A stretch of 64,000 nt of DNA. Origin: Actinernus sp. WN-2022. Its lineage: Eukaryota; Cnidaria; Anthozoa; Actiniaria; Actinernidae. This document shows positions 21,100-30,502 of the stretch, piece by piece. The stretch covers positions 144,061,745 through 144,125,744 of the forward strand of contig JAOWCC010001589.1 of NCBI GenBank assembly GCA_030867875.1, given 5' to 3'. Each line of letters starts with the position of its first letter. The first letter of the stretch is position 1. The position numbers and the translations under genes are program-made. The notes under the pieces were generated by a model that worked only from the letters and a program-made list of their open reading frames with translations, was not told where the DNA came from and made no database searches.

Positions 21100-22212
21100 T
21101 TGATTGTATTGAGAGAGGATTTAGAAGTATTAGAAATTTGAACATATTGTTTTCTATTACTCAAGTAGCTTTTGAACCAGTCTAAAGGTATACCTCTTAT
21201 TCCATAAACCTCAAGCTTATTTATCAAAATTGTGTGATCTACAGTGTCAAATGCTTTTTTGAGATCAATAAAGATACCAATTGTGATTTCATTATTTTCA
21301 AAGGCTTGGAAAATTTGTTCGATGAGTTCAAGAACAGCCATATATGTAGAGTGGTTCTGTCTAAAACCATACTGATGATGGTTAAGTATGTTAAATTTTG
21401 TAAGAAAGTTAGATGTTCTTATATAAACAATTTTTTCCCAAGATTTTTGAAAAACAAGGTAGGATGGAAATAGGTCTATAATTAGAAAAGTAACTGATAT
21501 CATCATTCTTGTAGACAGGTACTACTTTAGCAATTTTGAAATGGTCTGAGAATTCACCATTAAGAAGAGATAAGTTACATATTTCTGATAGAGGGGATGC
21601 AAGAAGATCAATTGATAATTTAATAGGTTCAATACATATGTCATCATAGCCTTCACTTCTACTGTTCTTTAAGGAGGTGACTATTGTAGTAATTTCATCA
21701 ACTGTTGTTGGAGAAAAGAAGATACTATTGGCATAAGATCCTAACATATATTTTTTGTAGTTGGTATTGTTTTGAGAAATGTTTGAGGCTAGTGATGGAC
21801 CAATATTTGTAAAGAAATGGTTGAATTTAGTTGCAATTTGGATAGGGTTAGTATAATGACCATTTGAATCTTTCATAGATGTAAAACTATTATTGGGTTG
21901 TTTATTTGAAATGACTGATTTAATTACTGACCAAGTTTTTTTTAGAGATGAGTTAATTGAAATCAACTTATCATGAAAGTATTTTTTTCTAGCCGTTTTT
22001 ACTAAGGAGTTGTATTTATTACGATATCTGCTATATTTAGCTTCATTACTTGGAGTTGGATTGAGTATAGATAGCTTAAAAAGGGAGTTCTTTCTTCTAC
22101 AAGAGTTACTAAGACCAAAGGTGAACCATGGCTTGGATTTGTCTCGATCTTTAATGTTAACTGTTTTAATAGGGAAACACTGATTATAGATAGGTGTTAG
22201 GTAATTTATGAA
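21045..22212 (-). pseudogene. LINE ORF2, linker and RT palm
   Basis: After the TGA at about 22,213 the frame continues through KDRDKSKPWFTFGLS, LKKTWSVIKSVISNKQP, FNHFFTNIGPSLASNI, NSRSEGYDDICIEPIK and YFSNYRPISILPCFSKI. A frame change near 21,470 leads into LNHHQYGFRQNHSTYMAVLE, GIFIDLKKAFDTVDHTILI (RT motif A, catalytic Asp present) and WFKSYLSNRKQYVQI. All linker and palm blocks are in LINE order. Confidence 0.75.
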
Positions 22213-23484
22213 TCATTCATAAGATTCATTAGATGAAGATGTATTGTTGATAAAATTCCAATCAGTGCCATTTAACAGAGAACGGAAGTTGTTTAAGTTA
22301 GTGGAATTTATGTCACGAGCATGAATTTGTTTAGGTCGGATTTCGGCAGTAAGCTTTAGGTTAGTTATTTGAAATATAGGGAGGTGATCAGATATATCAG
22401 TATAAAGTACTCCACTGAGTATGTTGTAATCTAAGTTGTTGGTAAATATGTTATCAATAACAGTAGCAGAACTAGAAGTAATTCTAGTAGGTTTGGAGAT
22501 TAAAGGGTAAAAGCAGTTAGTTGACATAAGATTAAGAAAATCATCAGTGGCTTTATGAGAATCTATATTTAGAATGTTGATGTTAAAATCACCCATTAAA
22601 TATGATATCTTATTCTCAAAACTAATTTTAGATAATATATGTTTAATACTATCATTAAAATCACCTACATTAACATCAGGTGGCTTATATATACAGCCAA
22701 TAATTATGTTTTTGCCATTAGATTGGATTATTTCAGCAAATATTGATTCATATACTTTAAAGTCAGTAGACTGAAGGTCAGGCCGACTTTTATAGTTGTA
22801 TTTAGAGTTAATATAGAGACCAACCCCACCTCCTTGCTTATGTGGTCTAGAATATGCGAGAAAGTTATAACCAGGGAAATTATAAACATCTTTAGTAGAT
22901 TCATCCAACCAAGTTTCAGAAACACCAATGGCCGAAAAGAGAACATCTAGAGTAGAAAGATAATCATTCAGATCCTCTGAATGTTTTTTTAAACTTCTAA
23001 TGTTCAGATGAAATAGAGAGAACGTTTCAGAGGAGTTAAGTTGAAGATTATTAAATGCTTTAGAAGTTAGATAGGTGCAGCTGGCAAGTATATTAGAATT
23101 ACTAACAAACATGTTAGTGTCAGGGTCAAGATCAGGATTTTGTAAAAGATGACGAGTGTCAGGATCTTCAAGAAAGGGATTGAAATGTTTGTTTTTAATA
23201 GATGCAATATCAAAGTTAGAATCGAAAATGGCATGAAGATCATAAATAGCAAAATAAAAGTCAGTGTCATCCTCAAAGTGATTGAAAGGAAAGATATTTG
23301 ATAAGCAGTTAGGGCAAAACCAAGAGTCATCAGAAATAGACAGTGCCTTATAGTCCTTAAGGGTGAGTTTAGTACATTTTAGATGTGTCCAGAATTGACA
23401 GCTATCACAGCTAATCATAGTATCAATTTTATAGGTGGATAACAAGTTCAGATTCATTTGATTATGAATAGTTCGGTGTATCAT
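22213..23484 (-). pseudogene. LINE ORF2 N-terminus: PHD-like finger plus endonuclease
   Basis: A 423-codon frame. Residues about 23-60 read MISCDSCQFWTHLKCTKL and DDSWFCPNCL, a Cys/His pattern (C-x2-C, W-x-H-x2-C, C-x2-C) of the PHD/zinc-finger type, probably missing its first Cys pair to a truncated start. An acidic linker follows. The APE-type endonuclease runs from about 165: SLFHLNIRSL, GVSETWLDEST, GGGVGLYINSKYN, IGCIYKPPD, YLMGDFNINIL, ISKPTRIT and DISDHLPIF, so all catalytic boxes (Asn, Glu, Tyr, Asp, His) are present. The endonuclease nicks the chromosomal target for priming. PHD fingers are known in some CR1-group proteins. The ORF ends at a TGA after which the frame carries on, so the lesion is one codon. 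Confidence 0.78.
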
Positions 23485-23599
23485 TGAACAGTCATACCAT
23501 AAATATTAATCATAGCATTATATACTTTAGATGGATAACAGGATCAGTCATTCAGTGTAATTAGATCAGCTTAAGGTAGTATATATAGGGAAGATCAGG

Positions 23600-24062
23600 A
23601 GTATTTGTCAAGGATACGGCAACAGTCTTGGAGAGTGGTACATCTTTCAATTGTAGAGCTATTTGTCTTTGGTCTGAAATGTATTAACCCATCAATTGTC
23701 CAGACCTTGTCAATCTTATTTGTAGCGTTCTCATGAAGATACTTCAAGATTGACCTCCTAGGGAAAGTTTAATAGGTCCTCTTGAATAGAGAAGGGTTTC
23801 CCATTTGCCTTTAGTAATCTTCTCTTGGTGAGGATGTTTACCTTCAGATTATGTCTTGTAAGGCGAACAATAATTGGTCGTGGTTTGTTAGATCTCTTTC
23901 CAATACGATGTGAGCGACTGATATCTTGATAATCCAGCGAAATTCCAAGTTCCTCTTCAAGAAAGTTGGTAACAAGTTCATCGGTATTCTCTCTTCGTTC
24001 ATCTGCACTTGAATTTTAACCCGAAGCAATATATCAGTCTTCACAAAATGCCATTCTCGGGA
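23600..24062 (-). pseudogene. LINE ORF1 remnant (RNA-binding type)
   Basis: Minus-strand frames, with shifts, show NFLEEELGISLDYQDISRSH, RIGKRSNKPRPIIVRLTRHN, KVNILTKRRLLKANGKPFSI and QEDL. The order of an amphipathic segment, R-x-G-K-x...PRPIIV-x-L and a late Gln-Glu-Asp-Leu resembles the RRM/C-terminal region of L1-style ORF1 proteins (nucleic-acid chaperones that coat the element RNA). The N-terminal coiled coil is not visible; the unit appears 5'-truncated near 24,065. Placed directly upstream of ORF2, as expected. Confidence 0.6.
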
Positions 24063-24086
24063 GATGTGAGTTCGTTAGCCAGAAAA

Positions 24087-24235
24087 AGGCACAAGTGGGT
24101 TGACTTTGTGAAAGCAAAACGTGCGTATGCATCCGTGCTCAGAAAGAAACATTTTTCACTTACGTCACAATTGTAATGGCGGCGCGTACAAGAAATAGCT
24201 GTTTCATTAATCTCATGCCGTTACCTGGACAAACT
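24087..24235 (+). repeat. Repeated THAP-like piece joined to a second shared block
   Basis: 24,087-24,180 repeats 17,394-17,488 almost exactly (frame WVDFVKAKRA). The directly following 24,185-24,235 (ACAAGAAATAGCTGTTT and CTCATGCCG) repeats 19,963-20,015. The two blocks adjoin here but are 2.5 kb apart at the other place, so DNA moved between or into them. They flank the LINE at 20.15-24.07 kb. Confidence 0.6.
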
Positions 24236-24339
24236 TGTGCGCTGGCGACGGATGAGCAAGCTTCTGGTCATCCTATTACTGTCTGGTCTGGTTTCAGACC
24301 TCCCTTAAATTTCAGCAAAACAAATCAAAAATCTCGTTG

Positions 24340-26135
24340 CAGTTCCTGTTATGCCGACGCCAAAATATTGTCCTCGTATTGGATTTGCAACTTGAATGCT
24401 CACTCTATGAACAAAAATGCTGCTTCAATCTGTGATCTTGTCATCTGCAAACATCTGAACATTTCAGCTATTACTGAGACTTGGCTATCCGCGGACTTTC
24501 AGGACAATAATACTGTTGCAGAAATTCTGAATACACTCAAAGATTTTGACTTCCTCCACGACCCTAGGAATTGGTGTTGGTGTATTGTTTCGTAAAGGTT
24601 TTAAGGCCGTTGTGAACGACCTCAGTTATTTCTGATCTATGGATTTGCTTATTAGCAATGGCATTTTTTTCACCCATTTTGTTGACATTGATAGACCACC
24701 GCCTTCTAAAAATAATGATTCGATACCTGCCGCATTCCTTAGATATTTTTACCTCTACTAGAGGCCATCACAGTTGCACCGGGCTATCTCGTGCTAGCCG
24801 GTGACTTCAACTTTCATGTTGATTCACCTAGTGACCGAATTGCTTCAAATTTTACAGCCCTCCTGTATTCTGCGGGCTTAAAGCAACGCGTGAACGGTGC
24901 TATACATTGCATTGGACATACGCTTGATCTTATTATCGACCGGCAAAAGGACTCTATGTTATCTGAGTTTAGCACTTCATCTGGTCTGCCATCCGATCGT
25001 ATTGCTGTCATCTTTAATGTTGCCTTTCCGCGCCCAACAAAGGCCATGTTTAGGTTACGGAGACTAAGTGATATTGACATTCTTGCATTGAAACATGACA
25101 TTGGAGATTCGCCTTTGTTCCATCAATTATCAATGCCTTCTGACCCCAACAAATTAGCTAATCGTTATAATACTGTACTTGTACCGTATTGGTCAAACAT
25201 GCTCCAGTGGTTACACGCTCCATCACCCTTCGACCCCATGCCTCTTGGTTCACTGCTGATCTTCCTAACGGGAAGCGCTTAAAACGACGCTACGAACGGG
25301 CATTCCGTGCTATCGGTCTGACAGTACACGAGTAGATCTACCGTGACCAATCCTGTAGATATAACAGCTTGTTCAAAGTATCAAAGACACTACACTACAA
25401 GACAAAAGTTGAAAGTGCGGATCAGAAACATGTATTTCGTCTAATAGATGGAATGTTTCACGTGAAACCAGGGTCTATTCTGCCTTCGCACGATTCAACG
25501 GATGAGCTTTTCAAGAAATTTAGTGAATTTTTCTATCAGAAGATCTTGAAGTTACGCGTGAAGACTTTGCACCGTGGGCCGAGGTGTCGTCATATCTACT
25601 TTTCATCTACATTGGTTGCTTTCTCTGAGGTGCCTGATGAAGTTGTACGTAAGATCATTCTCAAGTCGCCATTAAAATCTTGTCCACTGGATCCGTTACC
25701 TACTCGGACACTGAAGGCATGTTCGATGAATTGCTCCCATGCATTACTGCCATCATTAATTCGTCCTTGTTAAATTGTGATTTCCCTGACGCCTATAAGC
25801 TGGGTCGTGTTCTGCTATCCATTTAACGGCCTACTTTGGACTCTGAGGAGTTTTGTAACATCCACCCCATTACCAAATTCGCGTTTTTCTCAAAGGTGCT
25901 TGAGCGAATTGTTGCTAATCAATCGCGTGATTATTTGCTTAAGAATAACCTGTACCCGTCCGCCTATACCGTGAATTTCACAGCACCGAGACTGCTCTTC
26001 TCCGTGTCCAGAATGATATATCGCGGGCAATCGACTAACACTCAGAAGTTATCCTGGTCCTATTCGATCTCTCCGCTGTTTTGACACCATTGATCATGAC
26101 ATTCTCGTGACGAGACTTAGCACCCGGTTCGGTTT
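24340..26135 (+). pseudogene. L2/CR1-like LINE, endonuclease and 5' RT part
   Basis: Several frames carry the endonuclease: WICNLNAHSMNKNAASI (about 24,380), ISAITETWLSADFQ, a frame break, then LVLAGDFNFHVDSPSDRI (about 24,800), GHTLDLIIDRQKD and SDRIAVIFNV in place of the usual SDH-x-x-V box. The His appears mutated to Arg. After a break comes the linker FRLIDGMFHVKPGSILPSHD, then KSCPLDPLPTRTLK (about 25,680), NFHPITK-like and AFFSKVLERIVANQ (about 25,870), and FDLSAV-like remains near 26,070. Many stops. It is cut at about 26,135 by the DIRS-like element and resumes at about 29,240. Confidence 0.7.
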
Positions 26136-26196
26136 TGCTAGTTTATGAAAATATCTTCGGTACGCAGTTTGTGAAAATATCTTCGATTCCATACAA

Positions 26197-26372
26197 ATCT
26201 GCACGATTCGTATGGAATGTGTCGAGTAGTGTTCAATAGTTAGTTAACGCTTCTTCAGTCATGCGTTGCCCATGTGGGTATAAATACCACGAACGTGTTA
26301 GCGTTCGTCCTTCGGGTCGCTACACTGTGAACGACTAACTACACTGAACGCAAGCTACTAAGGCGGAATTTA
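26197..26372 (+). repeat. First direct repeat of the DIRS-like element
   Basis: A block of about 175 bp (from CTGCACGATTCGT to CTACTAAGGCGGAATTTACC) recurs at 27,188-27,362 with only a handful of differences. It includes the small palindromes GAACGTGTTAGCGTTC and TAGTTAGTTAACG. A TATAAATA box (26,279) would suit a leader or promoter. It lies just upstream of the gag-like frame. Confidence 0.85.
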
Positions 26373-26395
26373 CCTAGCTTTTAGATTTAAAGAAG

Positions 26396-27098
26396 ATGAA
26401 TAAGGCAGGCCTCGCTACTACTCCTGGAGCTGACGTCTTGGACACAGCTACTAGGTCTGGAGTACTCGCTTTCTACTTTATCTAGAGTTATCGACGATAA
26501 GCTAAGTTCTTTTGCGAGAGCATTTTCCGAGGAAAATAGTTCACATGTGGAGAAAACGGTGCTCAAGGTACAACGCGAAATGTTTGTCTGCAAACGAAAA
26601 GGAAACCATCAGCAGCTCGACCATTGCCTTAAAGTGCTGGAGAAATTGGAGGATAGTTCTACGTCTCTGAAAGTGAAGTCTTACAACAAGCCCGAGTGTA
26701 CAGTGGAGGAAAGCTCCGAGCTCGTCCTCAAAAGGGTTTTGGCCATTACGCTGGCGGATAAGAGCGAGTTTGGTTGGGCCATGGTGAACGAATCCCTCTC
26801 GGACGAACTAGCATCTGATACAGACGACGAAAAGCGGATTTATCGCTCGGAAAAAAGGGCGGAGAGAAAGCTCAAGGAGAGGAAACGGCAGCGTAAAGAT
26901 AAGCGCAGCATGATGGGTTTCCAGAGGGCTAGCTCCACGGTGTCCACTTCAACTCGATTCAATGAAGGCGGTCCTCGAATGCCGTTGGGCACCTGCTTTA
27001 AGATAGGTAGTTTTTCCCCTTTTCCACTAGCTTTGTTTACCTTCGAGCACATAAGTGCAGTAGTTCAACGACCTATATGTAATGTTCACAATGCATAA
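26396..27098 (+). pseudogene. Gag-like protein of a DIRS-type retroelement
   Basis: From ATG 26,396 the frame MNKAGLATTPGADVLDTATR shifts once near 26,475, then continues TLSRVIDDKLSSFARAFSEE and VEKTVLKVQREMFVCKRKGN, EFGWAMVNESLSDELASDTD, and a highly basic RSEKRAERKLKERKRQRKDK. The charged, Lys/Arg-rich tail after an acidic SDELASDTDDE block is what DIRS-group gag-like proteins usually look like. No zinc knuckle is seen. It lies between the two direct repeats. Assignment rests on the neighbouring DIRS-type RT. Confidence 0.55.
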
Positions 27099-27187
27099 CG
27101 TCTTTGTGTGGTTTATGTGTATGAATTTCCAGGGTATAGGGCAGAATATTAAAAGCTGATAAAGCTGATAAAGCTGATATTAATTTT

Positions 27188-27362
27188 CTGCACGATTCGT
27201 TTGGAATTTGTCGAGTAGTGTTCAATAGTTAGTTAACGCTGCTTCAGTCATGCGTTGCCCATGTGGGTATAAATACCACGAACGTGTTAGCGTTCGTCCT
27301 TCGGGTCGCTACTCTGTGAACGACTAACTACACTGAACGCGAGCTACTAAGGCGAAATTTAC
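27188..27362 (+). repeat. Second direct repeat of the DIRS-like element
   Basis: Near-identical to 26,197-26,372. It is preceded by a short AAAGCTGAT tandem run (27,150-27,178) and followed at about 27,480 by the RT-bearing stretch. Its place between gag and pol rather than at an end is not that of a normal LTR; it may be a split direct repeat, a recombinant, or two element copies joined. Confidence 0.8.
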
Positions 27363-27639
27363 CTTTGTAGAAGGTTTAATTTCTTTACCATCATCTTGTA
27401 TTTTAGTGTGGAGAGTTTGGTCATCTCGGAGCAACCTGTGTGAAAGCCTCTACTTCTGCTGTTCCTAAAGCGAATAAATGACTAGCCGACGAGGAACAAG
27501 ACGAAGGTGAGTATCAATTTATGAATTTGTTTAATTGCAGTGCTGCCGAATTTAACGCCGGTAGTAAGAGTGACAAAGTGAACGGTCGCATTAAGGGTGC
27601 TATCGATTTTTGGGCCGATAGCTTACAGGCCCCATAATT

Positions 27640-28280
27640 CGTTTTGAATATGGTTAGGCAAGGCTATAGATTGCCATTTAGCATTTATCCAAGTCATTGT
27701 TTTTTTAGGAATAATATGTCAGCTCTTTCGCATCAAGATTTTGTGGCAGAAGCAATTATTGAGTTGCTTAACAATGAGTGTATAGTGGATCACATGATTC
27801 CTCCTTTTGGTGTTAATCCCTAGACAGTTGCGGATGGAAAAAAAGCTCCGTCTAGTCAAAGATTTGAGGCACGTTAACGAGTCCTTGGTAAAGCCTAAAT
27901 TCAAGTATGAAGACTTGCGTTCATTGTCTCAGGTGCTGGACGAAGGTCAGTGTTTTATTACGTGGGATTTGAATCGGGCTATCATCACATAGATATTTGT
28001 ACCGAGCACCAGAAATATTTAGGATTTTCTGGACCTTTAATAACGTGATTAGATATCTTACATTCAGCTTGTTGCCTTTTGGCTTAAGTAGTGCTTGTAT
28101 TTGCATTACTAAATTAATGCGTCCCCTTGTTAAGAGATGATGGTTTCGGTAGCCAACCTGATAAGACATCCGCTATCGCAGCCAGCGAAATCCAACGCAA
28201 AGTGCTTGAAAAATTAGGGCTACTGTGCAATGAAGAAAAAGGCTCACTGGGAACCGATGCAGATAAGGGAATGGCTTGAT
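27640..28280 (+). pseudogene. DIRS-type reverse transcriptase fragment
   Basis: Reading through several shifts gives GYRLPFSIYPSHCFFRNN, DFVAEAIIELLNNECIVDHM and PPFGVNP, then RLVKDLRHVNESLVKPKFKY, EDLRSLSQVLDEGQCFITWD (motif A region), IDICTEHQKYLGFSW, TFSLLPFGLSSACICITKLM, RPLVKR, then PDKTSAIAASEIQRKVLEKL. The LPFGLSSAC...RPL block is the DIRS/tyrosine-recombinase retroelement version of motif B. The YLDD region is damaged (a stop lies where VYLDDG is expected). No RNase H, methylase or recombinase gene follows, so the element is truncated at about 28,280. Confidence 0.72.
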
Positions 28281-28318
28281 TTTATTTTATAATATAAATT
28301 ATGGGCTCATCCTAAGAA

Positions 28319-28413
28319 CGTTCGATTTGATTGGATGCTCAGCGTGCTTGATTTTGTTATATATCACGCTCAAGAAAAAAGCAAACACGCTGAACATTCA
28401 ATCAAAACAAAAC
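28319..28413. mobile_element. 95-bp hairpin with AACGTTCGATTTGATTGGAT-type ends
   Basis: Left arm TGATTGGATGCTCAGCGTG pairs with right arm CACGCTGAACATTCAATCA, with a loop of about 35 bp containing TATATATCACGCTC. It is MITE-like. A further internal inverted motif (AGCGTG/CACGCT) repeats in the loop. Confidence 0.55.
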
Positions 28414-28485
28414 GTATCAGTGATTGTTTTTCGCGAGTAAATTTGTATAGCTAACGGAGTTCATTTTATAGACTGGGAAGAAAGC

Positions 28486-28686
28486 ATGTCCGACTTTGAG
28501 TTGTTAAGGTGTGTTGAAGAAGAGGAAAACAAAAGTCGCTTCCCAAAACTAAAAGAAAATGATCGGCGAGAGAATTTAGCATCGGCTTCGTACTCTAAAG
28601 CGACCACAAAATTGGATGCTAAAACGTTTGAAGTTGAGAGAAGCAATGTCAACATTCTAATACAGAGTTACTCATTGACAGTTTGA
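28486..28686 (+). pseudogene. N-terminal scrap resembling Crypton/KIAA1958-like recombinase proteins
   Basis: From ATG 28,486 the frame reads MSDFELLRCVEEEENKSRFP, then SASYSKATTKLDAKTFEVE and soon stops. An opening with E-x-x-x-SRFP, then a T-K-x...K-x-F stretch, recalls the N-terminal SAM-like arm of Crypton-derived (DUF3504-type) proteins common in cnidarians. The recombinase domain itself is absent. Only 66 codons; the resemblance is from memory of the family style and needs a profile search. Confidence 0.25.
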
Positions 28687-28689
28687 TAT

Positions 28690-29235
28690 AAAATATGATT
28701 GAATTTAAGAAAAATGTTGTTTTTCTAACAGCCTGGTGAGTGGTGTATTAAACGAGTGGAAAGTGACAACACAACAACAAACATGACTCACCAAGAACTC
28801 AACGATAACTGTAATACGCCTGCTTTATGCTGAAACCTGAACCGTGAATTGCGAAGAACACAATGAGGTTTCTCTGGTTTCATGTAGAAATTCGTTTCAG
28901 AGGTTCCTGAATGCTTCCAATCCCGGCTTCAGAGCAATTGACTGATTTATTGGATAAGCACGCACATTAAGTATTCCAAAGACTATCTGCTGCAAGTTTC
29001 CAAATCGTTAGGTATTTAGTTTTCTTCTTTCGCTGGGGGAGAGGAAAACGTGTCTTGGCCTCAACCCAGGTTTCCTCCTTTTAAAAAACGGGGTTTTCCT
29101 GGCCTCCCTGGCACGCCTCTGGAAGTTTTTGGAATTCTGCTAAGTATATGTTTTGGAGTTTAATTTTAGTTAATCAAGGCTGATTACTCTTTACATATTG
29201 TTAAAAAGTTCATGTTGAATGATGTCTCCTCTAAT
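28690..29235. other. Unassigned DNA inside the split LINE
   Basis: No gene, repeat end or RNA feature is supported. A short CT-rich patch (CCTCAACCCAGGTTTCC to GGCACGCCTC) stands near 29,055-29,110. This is probably residual insert DNA before the LINE resumes. Confidence 0.35.
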
Positions 29236-29239
29236 GATT

Positions 29240-30457
29240 AGAGAATTTACATTCATTGGAACATCAGGGTCAAGCTGTAAATCTCTCTTCACAGGCGTCC
29301 CAGAGAATTTGGTGCTTGGGCCCCTCTTGTTTATTTTGTACTTCAAGATGTAATAAATTCATATGGACTAAACTGCATGATGTATGCCGATGATTCACAA
29401 CTTTGTTTCTATGAACCCTGCCTCCAGACAATCTGCTTTAGATAACTTAGACCTTTGTATTATGGTTATTAAGACTTAGTTTACTAACAATAAGCTTGCC
29501 TGTAATCCTTGAAAACTGAGGTTATCCATTTCTCCTCGCGTTTTCTCAACTTAGTCTCTGTTCCTAGTATCAAGGCTGATCAAGTTACTGTGGTCCTGCA
29601 TCTGGAGCACGTAATATCGGCGTAATATTTGACCGCCATCTGATCATGAATATCCATGTTAATAGCATATGTCGATCTGCCTCTCTCGCGCTGTGAAATA
29701 TTGGTAGAATCGGGAAGTACCTGAGCCATTCGTGTACTGAGCGGCTAATTCATGCGTTCATAACGTCCAAGTTAGATTATTGTAATAGCCTTGTGTATGG
29801 GCTGCCTACCGTGCAGATTCAGAAACTTCAGCGTTTACAAACACAGCCGCTGGATTAGTTGTTAGAGTGTTCTGCGCATATATCGCCTATCTTGTATAAC
29901 ATCCACTGGCTACACTTAAGGAACGCATTATTGGAGATATTAGCTTATTCTGTAGCTACTCTGTAAATCCGAGTATAAATAAAGTCTATGTATGTATCGA
30001 GTTTAAGGTTCTGCTTATTACTTATAAGGCTATCAATAGGCTTGCGCCCTGCTATGTTACTGATCTAATTATGCGTTACCGTCCTACCCTCAACCTTCTT
30101 TCTGCATCTCAAGGGCTATTGTCGATTCCTAAATCTGCTTCTGTCACCTTGGTGATCGCGCATCCTCGATTGCTCACTCAGACTGTGGAACGCCTTGCCA
30201 CCCGCGATTAAGAATGCGACATCGTTATATTCCTTCAAGTTACATCTTAAGACATTGCTTTATAGGAATTTTATAATACAGATTGTCGCAGCTCACAGAG
30301 CGTTGACTGATCTGAATTACTCAGATTATTAGTTATTTAGTTATTGTATTTTATATATTTCCTTAGCTTAGTGTATATTTCATTAGTTGTCTTCCAATTA
30401 GTGTAAACGCATTGAGGCTTACTTAATGTGTTCGAAGAACTGCTATTATTATTATTG
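29240..30457 (+). pseudogene. L2/CR1-like LINE, 3' RT part and tail
   Basis: Continuation of the LINE at 24.3-26.1 kb: TGVPENLVLGPLLFILYF (about 29,283, PQG box changed to PEN), MMYADDSQLC (about 29,378, Asp pair retained), NKLACNP, TSKLDYCNSLVYGLP (about 29,760), then FKVLLITYKAINRLAPCYVT (about 30,005). The tail ends in an ATT microsatellite at 30,443-30,457, a usual L2/CR1-type 3' end. An insert of about 75 bp at 29,924-29,999 interrupts the C-terminus. Heavily decayed. Confidence 0.68.
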
Positions 30458-30502
30458 TGAATGAGATTTTAGGTTCTTTAAAACACAGTATATAGTTATT
30501 AA

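Larger units (their letters stand above)
20150..24065 (-). mobile_element. CR1/L2-like LINE with ORF1 remnant and PHD-EN-RT ORF2
   Basis: On the minus strand an ORF1 remnant (24,060-23,600) precedes ORF2 (23,484 down to about 20,190), giving nearly the full LINE. Four lesions break ORF2: a TGA near 22,213 and frame changes near 21,450-21,500 and 21,070-21,100, plus shifts in the last 300 bp. The short similarity between 19,960-20,015 and 24,185-24,235 brackets it. Preservation is moderate: older than the unit at 37.8-42 kb and younger than the L1-like LINE. Confidence 0.75.

Noticed and set aside
26197..27362. Simple LTR retrotransposon bounded by the 175-bp repeats
   Set aside because: The repeats enclose only a gag-like frame, the RT beyond is DIRS-type, and no primer-binding site or polypurine tract was recognised.
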